Origin: Paenibacillus sp. VTT E-133291
Lineage (GTDB): Bacteria > Bacillota > Bacilli > Paenibacillales > Paenibacillaceae
Direction of reading: 5' to 3'
DNA length: 61,685 nucleotides
Assembly (NCBI RefSeq): GCF_002264395.1
Contig: NZ_NFVA01000039.1
Span: 1-61,685 of the forward strand
Position numbers and translations under genes: made by a program. Positions 7,916 to 20,083 of this stretch are shown in pieces (the first letter of the stretch is position 1; each line of letters opens with the position of its first letter). The notes below the pieces were generated by a model. The model was given only the letters and a program-made list of their open reading frames with translations. It was not told the DNA's origin and ran no database searches.

Positions 7916-8021
7916 TGATTCCCACGGTTATTGGTACAGCAGAGTCTTGCGCCTCTGCAGCACAATAACGCTGATATTTCCCCCATCTTTACTCCAAAGA
8001 GGGCCGGATGAAAGGGAATCA
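7916..8021 (-). other. Nested structured RNA between rplQ and its terminator
   Basis: Three stems nest without conflict: TGATTCCC/GGGAATCA (8014-8021 with 7916-7923), GTTATTG/CAATAAC (7963-7969 with 7927-7933) and GCAGAG/CTCTGC (7953-7958 with 7939-7944). The outer stem encloses about 90 bases. The whole is followed by an intrinsic terminator, the layout of a terminator-type riboswitch or of a stable 3' RNA. I do not recognise its class. Confidence 0.45.
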
Positions 8022-8043
8022 TCGGAAATCATTACTTGTGATA

Positions 8044-8409
8044 CTACGCGCGGTCTACCAATTCAAGATAGACCATAGGCGCAGCGTCGCCACGGCGAGG
8101 TCCTAGTTTCAGGATACGAGTGTATCCACCTGGACGCTCAGTGTAACGAGGAGCGATGTCAGAGAACAATTTTTGAATTGCATCTTGTTCACCATCAACA
8201 GTCTCGCGGCGAACAAATGCAGCTACTTGACGACGAGCATGAAGATCACCTTTTTTAGCTTTAGTGATCAACTTTTCAGCGATGGAACGAACTTCCTTCG
8301 CCTTAGCTTCCGTTGTTTGGATGCGCTCGTATAAAAACAGATCCGTTACCATATCGCGAAATAACGCTTTACGCGCACTGGAATCACGGCCCAATTTTTG
8401 GTATGCCAT
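8044..8409 (-). CDS. rplQ: 50S ribosomal protein L17
   Basis: 121 residues with [20 protein letters not shown] at the start, as in all bacterial L17. It sits near the exit of the peptide tunnel. Last gene of the alpha operon, 34 bases after rpoA; start preceded by AAGGAGGG. Confidence 0.98.
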   Translation of the reverse strand: MAYQKLGRDSSARKALFRDMVTDLFLYERIQTTEAKAKEVRSIAEKLITKAKKGDLHARRQVAAFVRRETVDGEQDAIQKLFSDIAPRYTERPGGYTRILKLGPRRGDAAPMVYLELVDRA

Positions 8410-8443
8410 TGTGTTTTCCCTCCTTTACTGTAACAATCTGTAG

Positions 8444-9388
8444 CTATTCTTCTGTGCGGAGTCCCAAACCAAGTTCCTCAAGCTTCTCCTGAACTTCTTC
8501 CAAAGATTTACGACCAAGGTTACGCACCTTCATCATATCTTCTTCAGTCTTCGTGGTAAGCTCTTGTACGGTATTAATACCAGCACGTTTGAGGCAGTTG
8601 TAGGAGCGGACAGAAAGATCAAGCTCTTCGATTGTCATCTCTAGCACTTTTTCTTTTTTGTCTTCTTCTTTTTCAACCATAATTTCGGCGTCTTTCGCTT
8701 CGTCCGTAAGACCTACGAACAGTACGAGGTGCTCGTTCAAAATTTTGGCTCCGAGGCTTACAGCCTCTTCCGGTCTAATACTGCCATCTGTCCAAATTTC
8801 AAGCGTCAATTTGTCGTAGTTGGTCACTTGACCAACACGTGTATTGTCTATGCCGTAGTTAACGCGTGAAATAGGAGTGTAGATGGAGTCAACCGGGATA
8901 ACGCCAATTGGCTGATCGTCGCGTTTGTTCCGGTCCGCTTGGACGTAGCCGCGACCACGGCCTGCAAAAATACGCATGTGAAGTCTCGCACCAGGTCCCA
9001 GCGTTGCAATGTGAAGATCCGGGTTGAGGATCTCAACATCGCTGTCCGCACGGATATCACCTGCGGTAACGATGCCTTCCCCTTCGGCATCAATCTCAAA
9101 CACTTTTTCCTCGTCTGAATGAATCTTCAGGGACAAGGCTTTAAGGTTAAGAATGATCTCCGTCACATCTTCCATTACGCCTGGAACGGTCGAGAACTCA
9201 TGCAGAACGCCGTCAATTTGGACCGAAGTCACTGCGGCTCCTGGAAGCGAAGAAAGCAATATCCGGCGAAGTGAATTCCCCAGAGTCGTGCCATACCCAC
9301 GTTCCAACGGTTCAACTACGAATTTCCCATAGGTACCTTCATCATTAGCTTCTACGGTCTCAATCTTCGGCTTTTCGATTTCTATCAC
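8444..9388 (-). CDS. rpoA: RNA polymerase subunit alpha
   Basis: 314 residues, the same length as in B. subtilis. The N-terminal dimerisation domain has [20 protein letters not shown]. An acidic linker (EKEEDKKEK) leads to the C-terminal domain (about 245-314) with the helix-hairpin-helix [16 protein letters not shown] that touches UP elements and activators. It starts at GTG, eight bases after AAGGAGGGG. The 130-base gap to rpsK contains no other gene. Confidence 0.98.
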   Translation of the reverse strand: MIEIEKPKIETVEANDEGTYGKFVVEPLERGYGTTLGNSLRRILLSSLPGAAVTSVQIDGVLHEFSTVPGVMEDVTEIILNLKALSLKIHSDEEKVFEIDAEGEGIVTAGDIRADSDVEILNPDLHIATLGPGARLHMRIFAGRGRGYVQADRNKRDDQPIGVIPVDSIYTPISRVNYGIDNTRVGQVTNYDKLTLEIWTDGSIRPEEAVSLGAKILNEHLVLFVGLTDEAKDAEIMVEKEEDKKEKVLEMTIEELDLSVRSYNCLKRAGINTVQELTTKTEEDMMKVRNLGRKSLEEVQEKLEELGLGLRTEE

Positions 9389-9518
9389 GAGTTTACCCCT
9401 CCTTCAACGTCGCTCCTATATGAAACTGTCACCCCATCAGGTGCATCATGTAGTATGCCTAAACACCTATTATTAGCAGATGCGTCAGAATTATACCACA
9501 TTTACAATACTGATTTCA

Positions 9519-9914
9519 CTATACGCGACGACGTTTCGGCGGACGGCATCCATTGTGAGGAACCGGAGTTACGTCTTTAATAAGGTTAACTTCAAGCCCT
9601 GCAGCTTGAAGGGAACGGATGGCTGCTTCGCGGCCCGCGCCCGGTCCTTTAACCATAACCTCAACCGATTTCATGCCGTGCTCCATAGCTGCTTTAGCTG
9701 CTGATTCAGCTGCCATTTGCGCTGCGAATGGAGTCGACTTACGGGAACCTTTAAATCCTTGGCCGCCGGAGCTTGCCCAGGAAATTGCATTTCCGTGAGG
9801 ATCTGTGATGGTAACGATGGTGTTATTGAACGTGGAACGAATATGTGCCACGCCGGATTCGATATTTTTACGGTCGCGACGTTTGGTACGTACGACTTTT
9901 TTCGGTTTAGCCAT
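9519..9914 (-). CDS. rpsK: 30S ribosomal protein S11
   Basis: 131 residues; [18 protein letters not shown] and the C-terminal [12 protein letters not shown] are diagnostic. It forms part of the platform near the mRNA exit. Follows rpsM by 19 bases. Confidence 0.98.
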   Translation of the reverse strand: MAKPKKVVRTKRRDRKNIESGVAHIRSTFNNTIVTITDPHGNAISWASSGGQGFKGSRKSTPFAAQMAAESAAKAAMEHGMKSVEVMVKGPGAGREAAIRSLQAAGLEVNLIKDVTPVPHNGCRPPKRRRV

Positions 9915-9933
9915 TGTCTCTTATCCCCCCTTA

Positions 9934-10302
9934 TTATTTCTTCTTGTTTGCTACCGTACGACGCGGGCCTTTCCGGGTACGGGCATTGGTTTTAGTACGT
10001 TGACCGCGAACAGGCAATCCACGACGGTGACGAACACCGCGGTAACAGCCGATCTCAGTAAGACGTTTAATATTCAAGGAAATTTCACGACGCAGGTCAC
10101 CTTCAACCTTAACCGTTTTGTCGATCGTTTCACGCAGTTTGCTGACTTCATCTTCCGTCAAATCACGGACACGTGTATTAGCGCTAATGCCTGTTTCATT
10201 AAGAATTTTCTGAGAAGTCGTTTTACCGATTCCGAAAATATAAGTCAAGGCGATCTCAACGCGTTTGTCACGTGGCAAATCCACTCCAGCTATACGAGCC
10301 AT
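9934..10302 (-). CDS. rpsM: 30S ribosomal protein S13
   Basis: 122 residues; [20 protein letters not shown] at the start, the helix-two-turn-helix region, and a basic tail [15 protein letters not shown] that reaches toward tRNA. Head protein that bridges to the 50S subunit. Confidence 0.98.
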   Translation of the reverse strand: MARIAGVDLPRDKRVEIALTYIFGIGKTTSQKILNETGISANTRVRDLTEDEVSKLRETIDKTVKVEGDLRREISLNIKRLTEIGCYRGVRHRRGLPVRGQRTKTNARTRKGPRRTVANKKK

Positions 10303-10321
10303 TTTACGCTACACCCCCTTC

Positions 10322-10704
<383 letters not shown>

Positions 10705-10706
10705 AG

Positions 10707-11015
10707 TTAGTCTCCTTTCTCATCAGCACTTATTCCGGTGGGTCCAGCATACTTCATGACTGCGTAACGCAGCTTTCCGTTTGTTACCCGCCCAGTTTCT
10801 TCCAAACTGTTTACAACCTCACTGCTGATGAAGGGTATGAGCTCAAGATGAAGAATATTCTTCTTCTTTGGCCCATCAAACTTACGTTTGTCTCCATCTG
10901 CAATGTATACAAATCTGCTATCAACAACTGCGATAACAACGGCTGCCTCTCCGGCATCTTTACCTTTGAGAATTCTCACTAATTGACCAACCTGCGGGCT
11001 GCTCACAGTATTCAA
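10707..11015 (-). CDS. KOW-domain RNA-binding protein (L14e-like)
   Basis: 102 residues with a KOW-like motif near the N-terminus ([22 protein letters not shown]), followed by a Lys-rich turn ([11 protein letters not shown]). Related proteins of unknown role sit between map and infA in many Bacillota and resemble archaeal/eukaryotic ribosomal L14e. Co-translation with infA and homology suggest binding to rRNA or the ribosome; no function is proven. Start TTG, seven bases after AGGTGA; a GTG three codons later is the alternative. Confidence 0.8.
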   Translation of the reverse strand: MNTVSSPQVGQLVRILKGKDAGEAAVVIAVVDSRFVYIADGDKRKFDGPKKKNILHLELIPFISSEVVNSLEETGRVTNGKLRYAVMKYAGPTGISADEKGD

Positions 11016-11026
11016 GTGGAGATCAC

Positions 11027-11779
11027 CTACGCATTCAGTTTTGTGAAAATTTCCATGCCGTCCGGAGTAACTGCTACTGTATGCTCAAAGTGAGCACATA
11101 GTGAGCCATCCACCGTAACGACAGTCCAGTTATCTTCCAGCGTTCTGACATGTCTCTTTCCTACGTTTACCATCGGCTCAATCGCGAGTACCATACCCGG
11201 TTTCAGACGTGGTCCGCGGTCCGCTATGCCATAATTCGGAATTTGCGGTTCTTCATGCAGTTTTGCCCCAATACCATGACCAACATACTCACGTACGACT
11301 GAGAAACCAGCCTCTTCGATGTATTGCTGGATAGCATGGGAGATTGTAAACAAGCGCACATCCGGCTTAACTAACGCCAGTCCCGCGTACAAGGAGCCTT
11401 CCGTAACGTCCAGCAAACGCTGAGCCTCTTCGGAAATGCTGCCCACACCGTAGGTCCAGGCGGAATCACCGTGATAACCGCGGTACTCTGCACCGATATC
11501 CAGCGTTACAATATCGCCTTCGATCAGTTTGCGTTTACCTGGAAATCCATGCACTAATTGTTCGTTGACTGAAGCGCAAATGCTGGCAGGAAAACCGTTG
11601 TAGCCTTTGAAAGACGGCACAGCACCTTGACTGCGAATGTATTGATCGGCGATTCTGTCGAGATCGCCCGTTGTAATGCCAGGCTCAATGGCCTCAGCAA
11701 TAAGACGGTGACTCTCGGCAACAATTCGACCAGCTTCCCTCATAAAGGCAAGTTCCTGTTCGGATTTACAAATGATCAT
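11027..11779 (-). CDS. map: Methionine aminopeptidase, type I
   Basis: 250 residues from the ATG chosen. It removes the initiator Met from new proteins. All metal ligands are visible: Asp94, Asp105, His168, Glu201 and Glu232, with substrate-binding His78. A longer ORF adds 21 N-terminal residues overlapping adk; that extension has no family similarity and is rejected. The start lies four bases after the adk stop with only a weak GGGG upstream, so translational coupling to adk is likely. Confidence 0.95.
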   Translation of the reverse strand: MIICKSEQELAFMREAGRIVAESHRLIAEAIEPGITTGDLDRIADQYIRSQGAVPSFKGYNGFPASICASVNEQLVHGFPGKRKLIEGDIVTLDIGAEYRGYHGDSAWTYGVGSISEEAQRLLDVTEGSLYAGLALVKPDVRLFTISHAIQQYIEEAGFSVVREYVGHGIGAKLHEEPQIPNYGIADRGPRLKPGMVLAIEPMVNVGKRHVRTLEDNWTVVTVDGSLCAHFEHTVAVTPDGMEIFTKLNA

Positions 11780-11783
11780 TACA

Positions 11784-12521
<738 letters not shown>

Positions 12522-12524
12522 AGC

Positions 12525-13823
12525 CTATTTATTGATGAAGCCTTTGTAATGGCGTTTGATCAATTGGCTCTCGATCTGCTTCATAGTATCCAATGCCACA
12601 CCGATTACGATCAGCAGTGATGTACCGCCAATTCGAACTTCTTTAGGCAATCCGGATAAAGCACCGAAGAACATCGGCAATACAGAGATCAAAGCCAGGA
12701 ACAATGCGCCAGACATAGTCAGACGAGACATTACTCTAGTCAAATATTTCTCAGTAGCTTTACCAGGACGGATACCTGGAATGTAACCACCATTCTTCTT
12801 CATGTTATCAGCCATCTGCTGAGGATTCATCTGCACGAACGTATAGAAGAACGTGAAACCGATGATCATCACTACATACAGAAGCATACCAAGTGGTGCA
12901 TCAGTTGCCAAGTACTTGGCAATCCATTGAGCCCAGGCATGTGTTGACCAGAAACTGGAGAGAACAACTGGGAACTGAAGCAGTGATACGGCGAAGATAA
13001 CCGGAATTACACCAGCCGCATTAATTTTCAGCGGAATGTGCGTATTCTGTCCACCGTACATTTTGTTGCCGACTACGCGTTTAGCGTATTGAACAGGAAT
13101 CTTCCGAATACCTTGCTGTACGAAGATAACTGCTGTAATAATCGCTACAATCACAATCAGCACAATAACGACTTTAAGAATATTCAGGAACACTTGATCC
13201 GGCTGAATAAAGCTTGAGTTAGCCGTACTCGTGATATATCCCGGGATAGCGGCGACGATTCCCGCAAAAATCAGGATCGAAATCCCGTTCCCGATTCCCT
13301 TTTCGGTAATCTGTTCACCAAGCCACATCAGGAAAGAAGTACCAGCCGTCAAGATAATGGCAACCAGTAAGTAGTCAGCAAATGTCGCATTCGGCATCAT
13401 TTGAGTTCCATAAATCCGGTTAAACCCTATCGACGTAGCAAAACCTTGGATCAGGGCCAAAATCACAGTACCATAACGAGTGATTTGCGCTAGTTGTTTT
13501 TTACCGTGCTCCCCTTGTTTAGCCCATTCAGCAAACTTAGGAACAACATCCATCGACAGCAATTGCACGATGATGGATGCTGTAATGTACGGATAAATAC
13601 TGATCGCAAATATCGAGAAGTTTTTGAGCGCTCCGCCCGAGAAGGTGTTCAAAAGTCCCATCAAAGCGTCACCGCTTTGATTTGCTGTTTCCAGTACATC
13701 TTTGTTCACACCAGGAACCGGTACAAACGAACCGATACGGTAGATAATCAGAATGAACAAGGTAAACAGGATCTTTTTGCGCAAATCTTCCACATGCCAG
13801 ATATTCTTAAGCGTCTTGAACAT
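12525..13823 (-). CDS. secY: Protein translocase subunit SecY
   Basis: 432 residues with ten predicted membrane segments; the channel of the general secretion pathway, partnered by SecE (also in this window). Family stretches include RIGSFVPVPGV near the N-terminus and GIRPGKATEKYL in the C-terminal cytosolic loop. Its ATG overlaps the rplO stop by one base (TAATG). Confidence 0.98.
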   Translation of the reverse strand: MFKTLKNIWHVEDLRKKILFTLFILIIYRIGSFVPVPGVNKDVLETANQSGDALMGLLNTFSGGALKNFSIFAISIYPYITASIIVQLLSMDVVPKFAEWAKQGEHGKKQLAQITRYGTVILALIQGFATSIGFNRIYGTQMMPNATFADYLLVAIILTAGTSFLMWLGEQITEKGIGNGISILIFAGIVAAIPGYITSTANSSFIQPDQVFLNILKVVIVLIVIVAIITAVIFVQQGIRKIPVQYAKRVVGNKMYGGQNTHIPLKINAAGVIPVIFAVSLLQFPVVLSSFWSTHAWAQWIAKYLATDAPLGMLLYVVMIIGFTFFYTFVQMNPQQMADNMKKNGGYIPGIRPGKATEKYLTRVMSRLTMSGALFLALISVLPMFFGALSGLPKEVRIGGTSLLIVIGVALDTMKQIESQLIKRHYKGFINK

Positions 13824-14263
13824 TAGATCACCTCGGTTTTACCGCCGGCAGCCTCGATTTTCTCTACCGCAGATTGAGAGAACTTATTTGCTTGTACAGT
13901 CAATTTAACGGTTAACTCACCATTGCCGAGAATCTTAATGCCGCTTTTGGAATTCTTGACAACACCAGTTTCAAGCAACAACTGCGGAGTCACTTCTGTT
14001 CCTTCTGCAAAGCTATTCAGATCTTCAAGGTTCACAATCGCATACTCTTTACGGGTAGGATTGACGAAACCACGTTTAGGCAGACGACGATAGAGCGGAT
14101 TTTGTCCACCCTCGAAGCCCGGACGAACACCACCGCCAGAACGTGAGTTTTGACCTTTGTGACCGCGACCGGAAGTTTTACCATTTCCGCTACTTGGTCC
14201 ACGACCAACGCGATTGCGTTCTTTTCGGGAACCAGGAGCTGGAGCAAGTTCATGTAACTTCAT
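13823..14263 (-). CDS. rplO: 50S ribosomal protein L15
   Basis: 146 residues from the ATG, equal to B. subtilis L15; Gly/Arg-rich N-terminal arm ([20 protein letters not shown]) threads into 23S rRNA. A GTG nine bases upstream is part of AGGAGGTG and is rejected. Confidence 0.98.
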   Translation of the reverse strand: MKLHELAPAPGSRKERNRVGRGPSSGNGKTSGRGHKGQNSRSGGGVRPGFEGGQNPLYRRLPKRGFVNPTRKEYAIVNLEDLNSFAEGTEVTPQLLLETGVVKNSKSGIKILGNGELTVKLTVQANKFSQSAVEKIEAAGGKTEVI

Positions 14264-14303
14264 CGTTTGCACCTCCTTATGTTTGTTAATTTATGCGAGG
14301 CGA

Positions 14304-14489
14304 TTAGCCTTCAATTTCAGTTACAGATAGCAAGTGACTCACTTTGTTGATCATTCCGCGAATTGCAGGACTGTCATTGTGAACCACTGTCGTGTTGAGT
14401 TTACGCAGGCCGAGCGTCTTAACAGTAACACGTTGTGTTTCTGGACGTCCGATTACACTACGTACGAGGGTAATTTGCAATTTTGCCAT
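14304..14489 (-). CDS. rpmD: 50S ribosomal protein L30
   Basis: 61 residues; [17 protein letters not shown] and the single-domain ferredoxin-like length are typical. Lies between rpsE and rplO as usual. Confidence 0.97.
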   Translation of the reverse strand: MAKLQITLVRSVIGRPETQRVTVKTLGLRKLNTTVVHNDSPAIRGMINKVSHLLSVTEIEG

Positions 14490-14503
14490 TGACGTTCCCC
14501 TCC

Positions 14504-15001
14504 TTAACCGCGCAATTCTTCGACAGATTTGCCGCGAAGTTTCGCGACCTCTTCAATGCGTTTCAGACGGGATAGTCCCTCCAAAGTTGCATTGACCATA
14601 TTCATGGAATTCGAAGAACCCAGTGATTTTGTCAAAATGTCGCCAACGCCTGCCAATTCCAATACTGCACGAACTGGACCGCCAGCGATAACGCCAGTAC
14701 CCTCTGATGCTGGTTTCAGCAACACACGTCCTGCGCCGAAGTGGCCAGTAACGAGATGGGGAATCGAAGTTCCTACGATTGGAATGTGAATCAGGTTTTT
14801 CTTGGCGTCTTCAATGCCTTTACGGATGGCATCCGGAACTTCGCCGGCTTTACCGATACCAGCACCGACGTAGCCATTGCCATCGCCCACAACAACGAGT
14901 GCACTAAAGCTGAAACGGCGTCCGCCTTTTACAACTTTTGCTACACGGTTAATGTGTACAACTCTTTCTGTCAGTTCTAAACTGTTCGGATCTACACGCA
15001 A
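14504..15001 (-). CDS. rpsE: 30S ribosomal protein S5
   Basis: 165 residues. N-terminal double-stranded RNA-binding part with the loop [20 protein letters not shown] (the region where spectinomycin resistance changes arise; no deletion is seen here), then the C-terminal domain. TTG start eight bases after AAGGAGG. S5 contributes to mRNA entry and decoding accuracy. Confidence 0.97.
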   Translation of the reverse strand: MRVDPNSLELTERVVHINRVAKVVKGGRRFSFSALVVVGDGNGYVGAGIGKAGEVPDAIRKGIEDAKKNLIHIPIVGTSIPHLVTGHFGAGRVLLKPASEGTGVIAGGPVRAVLELAGVGDILTKSLGSSNSMNMVNATLEGLSRLKRIEEVAKLRGKSVEELRG

Positions 15002-15028
15002 GTCGTTAACCTCCTTTTAAGAATTATT

Positions 15029-15397
15029 CTAGAATTCAAGACCAGCTTCACGAGCTGCGTCAGCCAAAGCTTGAATCCGTCCATGGTACAAGTAACCTCC
15101 GCGGTCGAATACGACCACTGCATAACCTTTTTCTTTAGCACGCTCAGCGATCAATTGACCAACTTTTGCTGCAGCTTCAACGCTACCGCCATTACCGATG
15201 TTAGCAACTAGATCTTTATCAAGTGTAGAAGCGGATACGATAGTAACCCCTTTAACATCATCGATCAATTGAGCGTAGATGTGTTTCGAAGAACGGAACA
15301 CGTTCAAACGTGGGCGCTCAGTAGTTCCCTGAATCTTCTTACGAACACGCAGGTGTCTTTTGAGACGAGCCTTGTTTTTATCTTCTTTTGTAATCAT
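15029..15397 (-). CDS. rplR: 50S ribosomal protein L18
   Basis: 122 residues; basic N-terminus, then [20 protein letters not shown] and the C-terminal [20 protein letters not shown]. Binds 5S rRNA with L5. Confidence 0.98.
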   Translation of the reverse strand: MITKEDKNKARLKRHLRVRKKIQGTTERPRLNVFRSSKHIYAQLIDDVKGVTIVSASTLDKDLVANIGNGGSVEAAAKVGQLIAERAKEKGYAVVVFDRGGYLYHGRIQALADAAREAGLEF

Positions 15398-15481
15398 GAC
15401 TTCCCTTTCACTCCCTTCAGTTTGCCGTAAACAGCTTCACTTTAAGATGCACGGGGTATCTTACAATTAAGTTCGAACTGG

Positions 15482-16024
15482 TTATTTCTTCTTACCAGCT
15501 TTACCTTCTTTGCGGATGATACGCTCGCCTTCATATTTGATACCTTTACCTTTATACGGTTCTGGCTCACGAACGGAACGAATTTTAGCAGCGTATGCGC
15601 CAACGCGTTCTTTATCGATACCTTTAACGATGATCTTCGTGTTCGCAGGAACTTCGAACTCGATACCAGCTTCCGGTGTAATTTCAACCGGGTGGGAATA
15701 ACCAACGTTCAGAACGATTTTATCTCCGGATTTGCTTGCACGATATCCGACCCCAACCAGCTCCAGAGATTTCGAGAAACCTTCAGTCACACCAGCTACC
15801 ATGTTGTTGACAACGGAGCGGGTTGTGCCGTGAAGTGAACGATGCAATTTGTTATCCGACGGACGAACAACGGTAATTTCGTTATTTTCAACTGTAACCT
15901 TCATGTCTTTATGAAGCTCACGAGTCAAAGAACCTTTTGGACCTTTTACTGTAATAACGGCGTTGTCCAAAGTGACATCTACACCGCTAGGTACTGCGAT
16001 TGGTTTACGACCAATACGAGACAT
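15482..16024 (-). CDS. rplF: 50S ribosomal protein L6
   Basis: 180 residues from the [18 protein letters not shown] at the start and the conserved [10 protein letters not shown] loop near the C-terminus. Sits by the sarcin-ricin loop region. The GTG nine bases upstream is part of the ribosome binding site. Confidence 0.98.
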   Translation of the reverse strand: MSRIGRKPIAVPSGVDVTLDNAVITVKGPKGSLTRELHKDMKVTVENNEITVVRPSDNKLHRSLHGTTRSVVNNMVAGVTEGFSKSLELVGVGYRASKSGDKIVLNVGYSHPVEITPEAGIEFEVPANTKIIVKGIDKERVGAYAAKIRSVREPEPYKGKGIKYEGERIIRKEGKAGKKK

Positions 16025-16054
16025 GTGTTGCACCTCCTTATCTTGTGACGTTTA

Positions 16055-16453
16055 TTACCAAATGTAGCAGACAACTTCTCCGCCAGATTTTGATTGACGA
16101 GCTTCTTTGTCGGTCATAACTCCCTTAGATGTGGAGATAATCGCGATTCCTAAACCACCAAGTACACGAGGCACTTCATTGCTCTTCGTGTATACGCGAA
16201 GGCCTGGTTTACTGATTCTTTTCAAACCAGAAATAACACGCTCTTGGTTAGGGCCGTATTTCAAGAAGATACGGATAATCCCTTGTTTGCTATCTTCAAC
16301 GAATTCCGCATCGCGGATGAAACCTTCACGCTTCAAAATGTCAGCGATTTGTTTCTTCATAGTAGAAGCAGGCATTTCTACCGTTTCGTGACGCACAATG
16401 TTAGCGTTACGAATACGAGTAAGCATATCTGCAATAGGATCAGACATAGTCAT
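16055..16453 (-). CDS. rpsH: 30S ribosomal protein S8
   Basis: 132 residues; [16 protein letters not shown] and the C-terminal GGEVVCYIW are diagnostic. Primary binder of helix 21 of 16S rRNA; in other bacteria it also represses its own operon. Confidence 0.98.
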   Translation of the reverse strand: MTMSDPIADMLTRIRNANIVRHETVEMPASTMKKQIADILKREGFIRDAEFVEDSKQGIIRIFLKYGPNQERVISGLKRISKPGLRVYTKSNEVPRVLGGLGIAIISTSKGVMTDKEARQSKSGGEVVCYIW

Positions 16454-16485
16454 GTGTGTAAACCTCCTTCCCGTTTATAAACTTC

Positions 16486-16671
16486 TTACCAACTTGCTTT
16501 TTTCACGCCAGGGATCTGGCCTTTATAAGCTAATTCACGGAAACAAATTCTGCAAATTTTGAACTTTTGCAATACCGAATGTGGACGACCACAACGTTCG
16601 CAACGTGTATATGCACGTACTTTAAACTTGGGCGTACGTTGTTGTTTAACTTTCATCGAAGTTTTTGCCAC
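16486..16671 (-). CDS. rpsN: 30S ribosomal protein S14, zinc type (type Z)
   Basis: 61 residues, the short form. CERC...CRIC gives the four zinc-binding cysteines of the C+ type. The larger zinc-free paralogue is not in this window. Between rplE and rpsH, as usual. Confidence 0.98.
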   Translation of the reverse strand: MAKTSMKVKQQRTPKFKVRAYTRCERCGRPHSVLQKFKICRICFRELAYKGQIPGVKKASW

Positions 16672-16720
16672 TTAGCCTGACACCTCCTAAACATTTTCGG
16701 AGAAAATGGATTAACCGACT

Positions 16721-17263
16721 TTATTTTGCGAAAGGCATTCCCAGCTGACCCAGCAGCTCGCGGGATTCCTCGTCCGTCTTAGCAGTCGTTACAATAACGA
16801 TGTCCATACCGCGGACTTTATCCACTTTGTCATATTCGATCTCGGGGAAGATCAATTGTTCTTTAAGACCAAGTGTGTAGTTACCACGGCCGTCAAAGGC
16901 TTTAGTGGAAACACCACGGAAGTCACGTACGCGTGGAAGCGTTACGTTGAACAATTTGTCCAAGAAGTAATACATACGCTCGCCGCGCAGTGTTACTTTA
17001 ACCCCAATCGGCATATTTTCGCGTAGTTTAAAACCAGCGATGGATTTTTTAGCTTTAGTGATTACTGGTTTTTGACCAGCGATCAACTGCATGTCATTAA
17101 CTGCAGCATCAAGTACTTTGGAGTTTTGAACAGCGTCACCCACACCCATGTTGATGACAACCTTCTCGATCTTAGGCACTTGCATAACAGTTGTATAGTT
17201 AAACTTCTGCATCAAAGCAGGTGTTATTTCGTTGAGATAACGTTCTTTCATTCTTGCTGCCAT
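16721..17263 (-). CDS. rplE: 50S ribosomal protein L5
   Basis: 180 residues; binds 5S rRNA and touches the P-site tRNA. Family stretches [32 protein letters not shown] and [19 protein letters not shown]. Confidence 0.98.
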   Translation of the reverse strand: MAARMKERYLNEITPALMQKFNYTTVMQVPKIEKVVINMGVGDAVQNSKVLDAAVNDMQLIAGQKPVITKAKKSIAGFKLRENMPIGVKVTLRGERMYYFLDKLFNVTLPRVRDFRGVSTKAFDGRGNYTLGLKEQLIFPEIEYDKVDKVRGMDIVIVTTAKTDEESRELLGQLGMPFAK

Positions 17264-17294
17264 GAAGATTTAACCTCCTTTCTTAAGGGCTAGA

Positions 17295-17648
17295 TTAGTC
17301 GATAATCTCTCCGGATCTTTTAGCAATCCGAACTTTTTTACCGTTGTCCAATACTTTGTAACCGATACGTGTTACTTTGCCGGACTTCGGATCGATGTGC
17401 ATTACGTTGGACACATGAATCGAAGCTTCCTGCTCAATAATTCCACCCTGTGGATTCAGCTGGTTCGGCTTTTGGTGTTTTTTCACCATATTGACGCCTT
17501 CTACCAGAACGCGGTTTTCACGAGGATAAGCAGCGATGACACGGCCTTTTTTGCCTTTGTCTTTACCACTAATCACAAGCACCACATCATCTTTCTTCAC
17601 GTGCAGTTTATTGTTATGGGATTCCAGAACTTTTTTCACTCTAGGCAT
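17295..17648 (-). CDS. rplX: 50S ribosomal protein L24
   Basis: 117 residues with the KOW motif ([20 protein letters not shown]) near the N-terminus. Assembly initiator for the 50S subunit near the tunnel exit. Confidence 0.98.
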   Translation of the reverse strand: MPRVKKVLESHNNKLHVKKDDVVLVISGKDKGKKGRVIAAYPRENRVLVEGVNMVKKHQKPNQLNPQGGIIEQEASIHVSNVMHIDPKSGKVTRIGYKVLDNGKKVRIAKRSGEIID

Positions 17649-17697
17649 TTATTACACCTCCTATAACTAACCTTCAACTTATTGGTGCTCGTGTTTA

Positions 17698-18066
17698 TTA
17701 GATTACTTCCGGTGCCAAGGAAACGATCTTCATGTAGTCTTTATCGCGAAGTTCGCGAGCAACTGGTCCAAAGATACGTGTTCCACGAGGGCTTCTGTCG
17801 TCTTTAACAACAACAGCTGCATTTTCGTCGAATGCGATGTAAGATCCATCTTTACGACGAACGGAACGTTTCGTACGAACAACTACCGCTCTAACAACAT
17901 CACCTTTTTTGACAACGCCGCCTGGTGTTGCTTGTTTAACGGAACAAACGATCAAATCACCGATTGCTGCTGTACGGCGTCCAGTACCACCCAGTACGCG
18001 GATACACATCAGTTCCTTCGCACCAGAGTTGTCAGCCACATGCAAGCGTGTAAATGGTTGAATCAT
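17698..18066 (-). CDS. rplN: 50S ribosomal protein L14
   Basis: 122 residues; [20 protein letters not shown] and [20 protein letters not shown] are diagnostic. Forms an intersubunit bridge and is the docking site of silencing factor RsfS. Confidence 0.98.
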   Translation of the reverse strand: MIQPFTRLHVADNSGAKELMCIRVLGGTGRRTAAIGDLIVCSVKQATPGGVVKKGDVVRAVVVRTKRSVRRKDGSYIAFDENAAVVVKDDRSPRGTRIFGPVARELRDKDYMKIVSLAPEVI

Positions 18067-18104
18067 TATAATTTCCTCCTTCCGGAAAAACTCTTTTGAT
18101 TATC

Positions 18105-18371
18105 TTAGATGATAACCGCTTTTTCAACCACTTCAACTAGTCTCCAACGTTTGTCCTTGGACAACGGACGAGTTTCCATGACTTTTACGGTATCGCCAAT
18201 TTTCGCAACGTTTTCCTCATCATGTGCTTTGAATTTCTTCGTAGACTTGATGCGTTTGTGGTACAAGTTATGTTTCTTATAGGTTTCAACAGCGACTACG
18301 ATGGTTTTATCCATTTTATCACTGACCACTTTACCGATTAGCACTTTACGTGCATTACGTTCTTCGCTCAT
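18105..18371 (-). CDS. rpsQ: 30S ribosomal protein S17
   Basis: 88 residues, single OB fold; [20 protein letters not shown] and the C-terminal [20 protein letters not shown]. Between rpmC and rplN. Confidence 0.98.
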   Translation of the reverse strand: MSEERNARKVLIGKVVSDKMDKTIVVAVETYKKHNLYHKRIKSTKKFKAHDEENVAKIGDTVKVMETRPLSKDKRWRLVEVVEKAVII

Positions 18372-18414
18372 TAGTTAGCCTCCTTCCTGAATACGGATCT
18401 GAGATCCGTCTCAC

Positions 18415-18612
18415 TTAACTAATCCCAAGCACTCTTTGATGGATTACGGTTTTAGCACGAGCTATTTCCTTGCGCACGTCACGAATCCGAGTCGGGTTGT
18501 CCAGTTGGCCAGTTGCCAATTGGAAACGGAGATTAAAAAGTTCCTCTTTGAATCCAGCGATCTTTTGTTCAATCTCAGCAGTGGTTAAGTTGCGAAGTTC
18601 ATTAGCTTTCAT
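18415..18612 (-). CDS. rpmC: 50S ribosomal protein L29
   Basis: 65 residues, two-helix hairpin ([18 protein letters not shown]...). The ATG chosen lies within the last 11 bases of rplP, with GGTGG eight bases upstream inside rplP, so the two are translationally coupled. A longer ORF adds eight residues without similarity. Confidence 0.96.
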   Translation of the reverse strand: MKANELRNLTTAEIEQKIAGFKEELFNLRFQLATGQLDNPTRIRDVRKEIARAKTVIHQRVLGIS

Positions 18613-19036
18613 TTGCTTCACCACCCAATTCTTCACGTTTCACAAACTTAGTCTTAACAGGCAGCTTGTGAGCGGCAAGACGCATCGCTTCACGAGCGAT
18701 TTCTTCCGACACGCCTCCGAGTTCGAACATAATCTTGCCCGGTTTAACTACGGCTACCCATTTCTCAACGTTACCTTTACCACTACCCATACGAACCTCG
18801 AGAGGCTTTTGAGTAATTGGCTTATCTGGGAAAATCTTGATCCAAACTTGACCGCCACGTTTGATATAACGTGTCATTGCGATACGAGCAGCTTCGATCT
18901 GACGGTTAGTGATCCAAGATGGTTCCATTGCAACCAGGCCGAATTCGCCGAAGTTCAATTCAGTACCACCTTTTGCCATACCCTTCATGTGTCCGCGTTG
19001 TTGCTTGCGGTGTTTTACGCGTTTTGGTACCAACAT
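18602..19036 (-). CDS. rplP: 50S ribosomal protein L16
   Basis: 144 residues; [20 protein letters not shown] at the start and [20 protein letters not shown]. Lines the A-site region of the peptidyl transferase centre. Overlaps rpmC. Confidence 0.98.
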   Translation of the reverse strand: MLVPKRVKHRKQQRGHMKGMAKGGTELNFGEFGLVAMEPSWITNRQIEAARIAMTRYIKRGGQVWIKIFPDKPITQKPLEVRMGSGKGNVEKWVAVVKPGKIMFELGGVSEEIAREAMRLAAHKLPVKTKFVKREELGGEANES

Positions 19037-19038
19037 GA

Positions 19039-19704
19039 TTAGTTGCCTCCTTCCTGAGCAGCTTGTTTCTTAGCTGGGGGAAGAACTTCTCCACGGTAGA
19101 TCCATACTTTTACGCCGATAAGACCGTAAGTTGTATGTGCTTCAGCCGTTCCGTAATCGATATCGGCACGAAGCGTATGAAGTGGAACTGTTCCTTCGCT
19201 ATAACCTTCTGAACGAGCAATCTCAGCTCCGCCAAGACGTCCGCCTACTTGAGTTTTAATCCCTTTTGCGCCAGAACGCATAGTTCTTTGAATCGCTTGT
19301 TTGAGTGCACGACGGAACGATACACGGCGTTCCAATTGTTGAGCAATGCTCTCAGCTACAAGAATTGCATCCAATTCAGGGTGCTTGATTTCATTGATGT
19401 TGATGTGTACTTTTTTGCCACCAGCGATTGCTGTAACTGCGCTGCGAAGTACTTCTACTTCTGCTCCGCCTTTACCAATAACCATACCTGGTTTAGCAGT
19501 ATGAATTGTAACGTTCACGCGGTTAGCCGCTCTTTCGATCTCGATATGGGAAACAGCGGAATCCTTCAATTTGCCTTTAAGGTATTCCCGGATTTTGACG
19601 TCTTCCATCAGAAGAGTACCGAAATCTTTTCCTGCATACCATTTAGATTCCCAATCGCGAATGATCCCGATCCGGAGTCCGATTGGATTTACCTTTTGAC
19701 CCAC
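19039..19704 (-). CDS. rpsC: 30S ribosomal protein S3
   Basis: 221 residues; [20 protein letters not shown], a KH domain with [10 protein letters not shown], and the C-terminal domain with [14 protein letters not shown]. Part of the mRNA entry helicase. Two bases before rplP. Confidence 0.98.
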   Translation of the reverse strand: MGQKVNPIGLRIGIIRDWESKWYAGKDFGTLLMEDVKIREYLKGKLKDSAVSHIEIERAANRVNVTIHTAKPGMVIGKGGAEVEVLRSAVTAIAGGKKVHININEIKHPELDAILVAESIAQQLERRVSFRRALKQAIQRTMRSGAKGIKTQVGGRLGGAEIARSEGYSEGTVPLHTLRADIDYGTAEAHTTYGLIGVKVWIYRGEVLPPAKKQAAQEGGN

Positions 19705-19717
19705 GTGTTATCCCTCC

Positions 19718-20050
19718 TTATTTCTCAGATACCACCAGTGTAATGTGGCTCGTGCGTTTATTGATCCGACTTGCGCGGCCCATGGCGCGCGGACGGAAAC
19801 GTTTCATAGTAGGTCCTTGGTTAACGAAAACCTCGCTAACGAACAAACTGTTCACGTCCAAAGAATAGTTATGCTCAGCATTCGCAATTGCCGAATTAAG
19901 CAACTTCTCAACGACCGGAGAAGCGGATTTCGGAGTGTGGCGAAGAATAGCAATTGCTTCCCCCACTTGCTTACCACGAATCAAGTCAACAACCAGTTTC
20001 GCTTTACGAGCGGAAATCCGCACCGATCTTGCATGTGCTTTTGCTTCCAT
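19718..20050 (-). CDS. rplV: 50S ribosomal protein L22
   Basis: 110 residues; its beta hairpin with [17 protein letters not shown] lines the peptide tunnel where macrolides bind. No duplication or deletion is seen in the loop. Confidence 0.98.
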   Translation of the reverse strand: MEAKAHARSVRISARKAKLVVDLIRGKQVGEAIAILRHTPKSASPVVEKLLNSAIANAEHNYSLDVNSLFVSEVFVNQGPTMKRFRPRAMGRASRINKRTSHITLVVSEK

Positions 20051-20083
20051 TGTTTAACCTCCTTTCAAACAGAGACCTTATTA

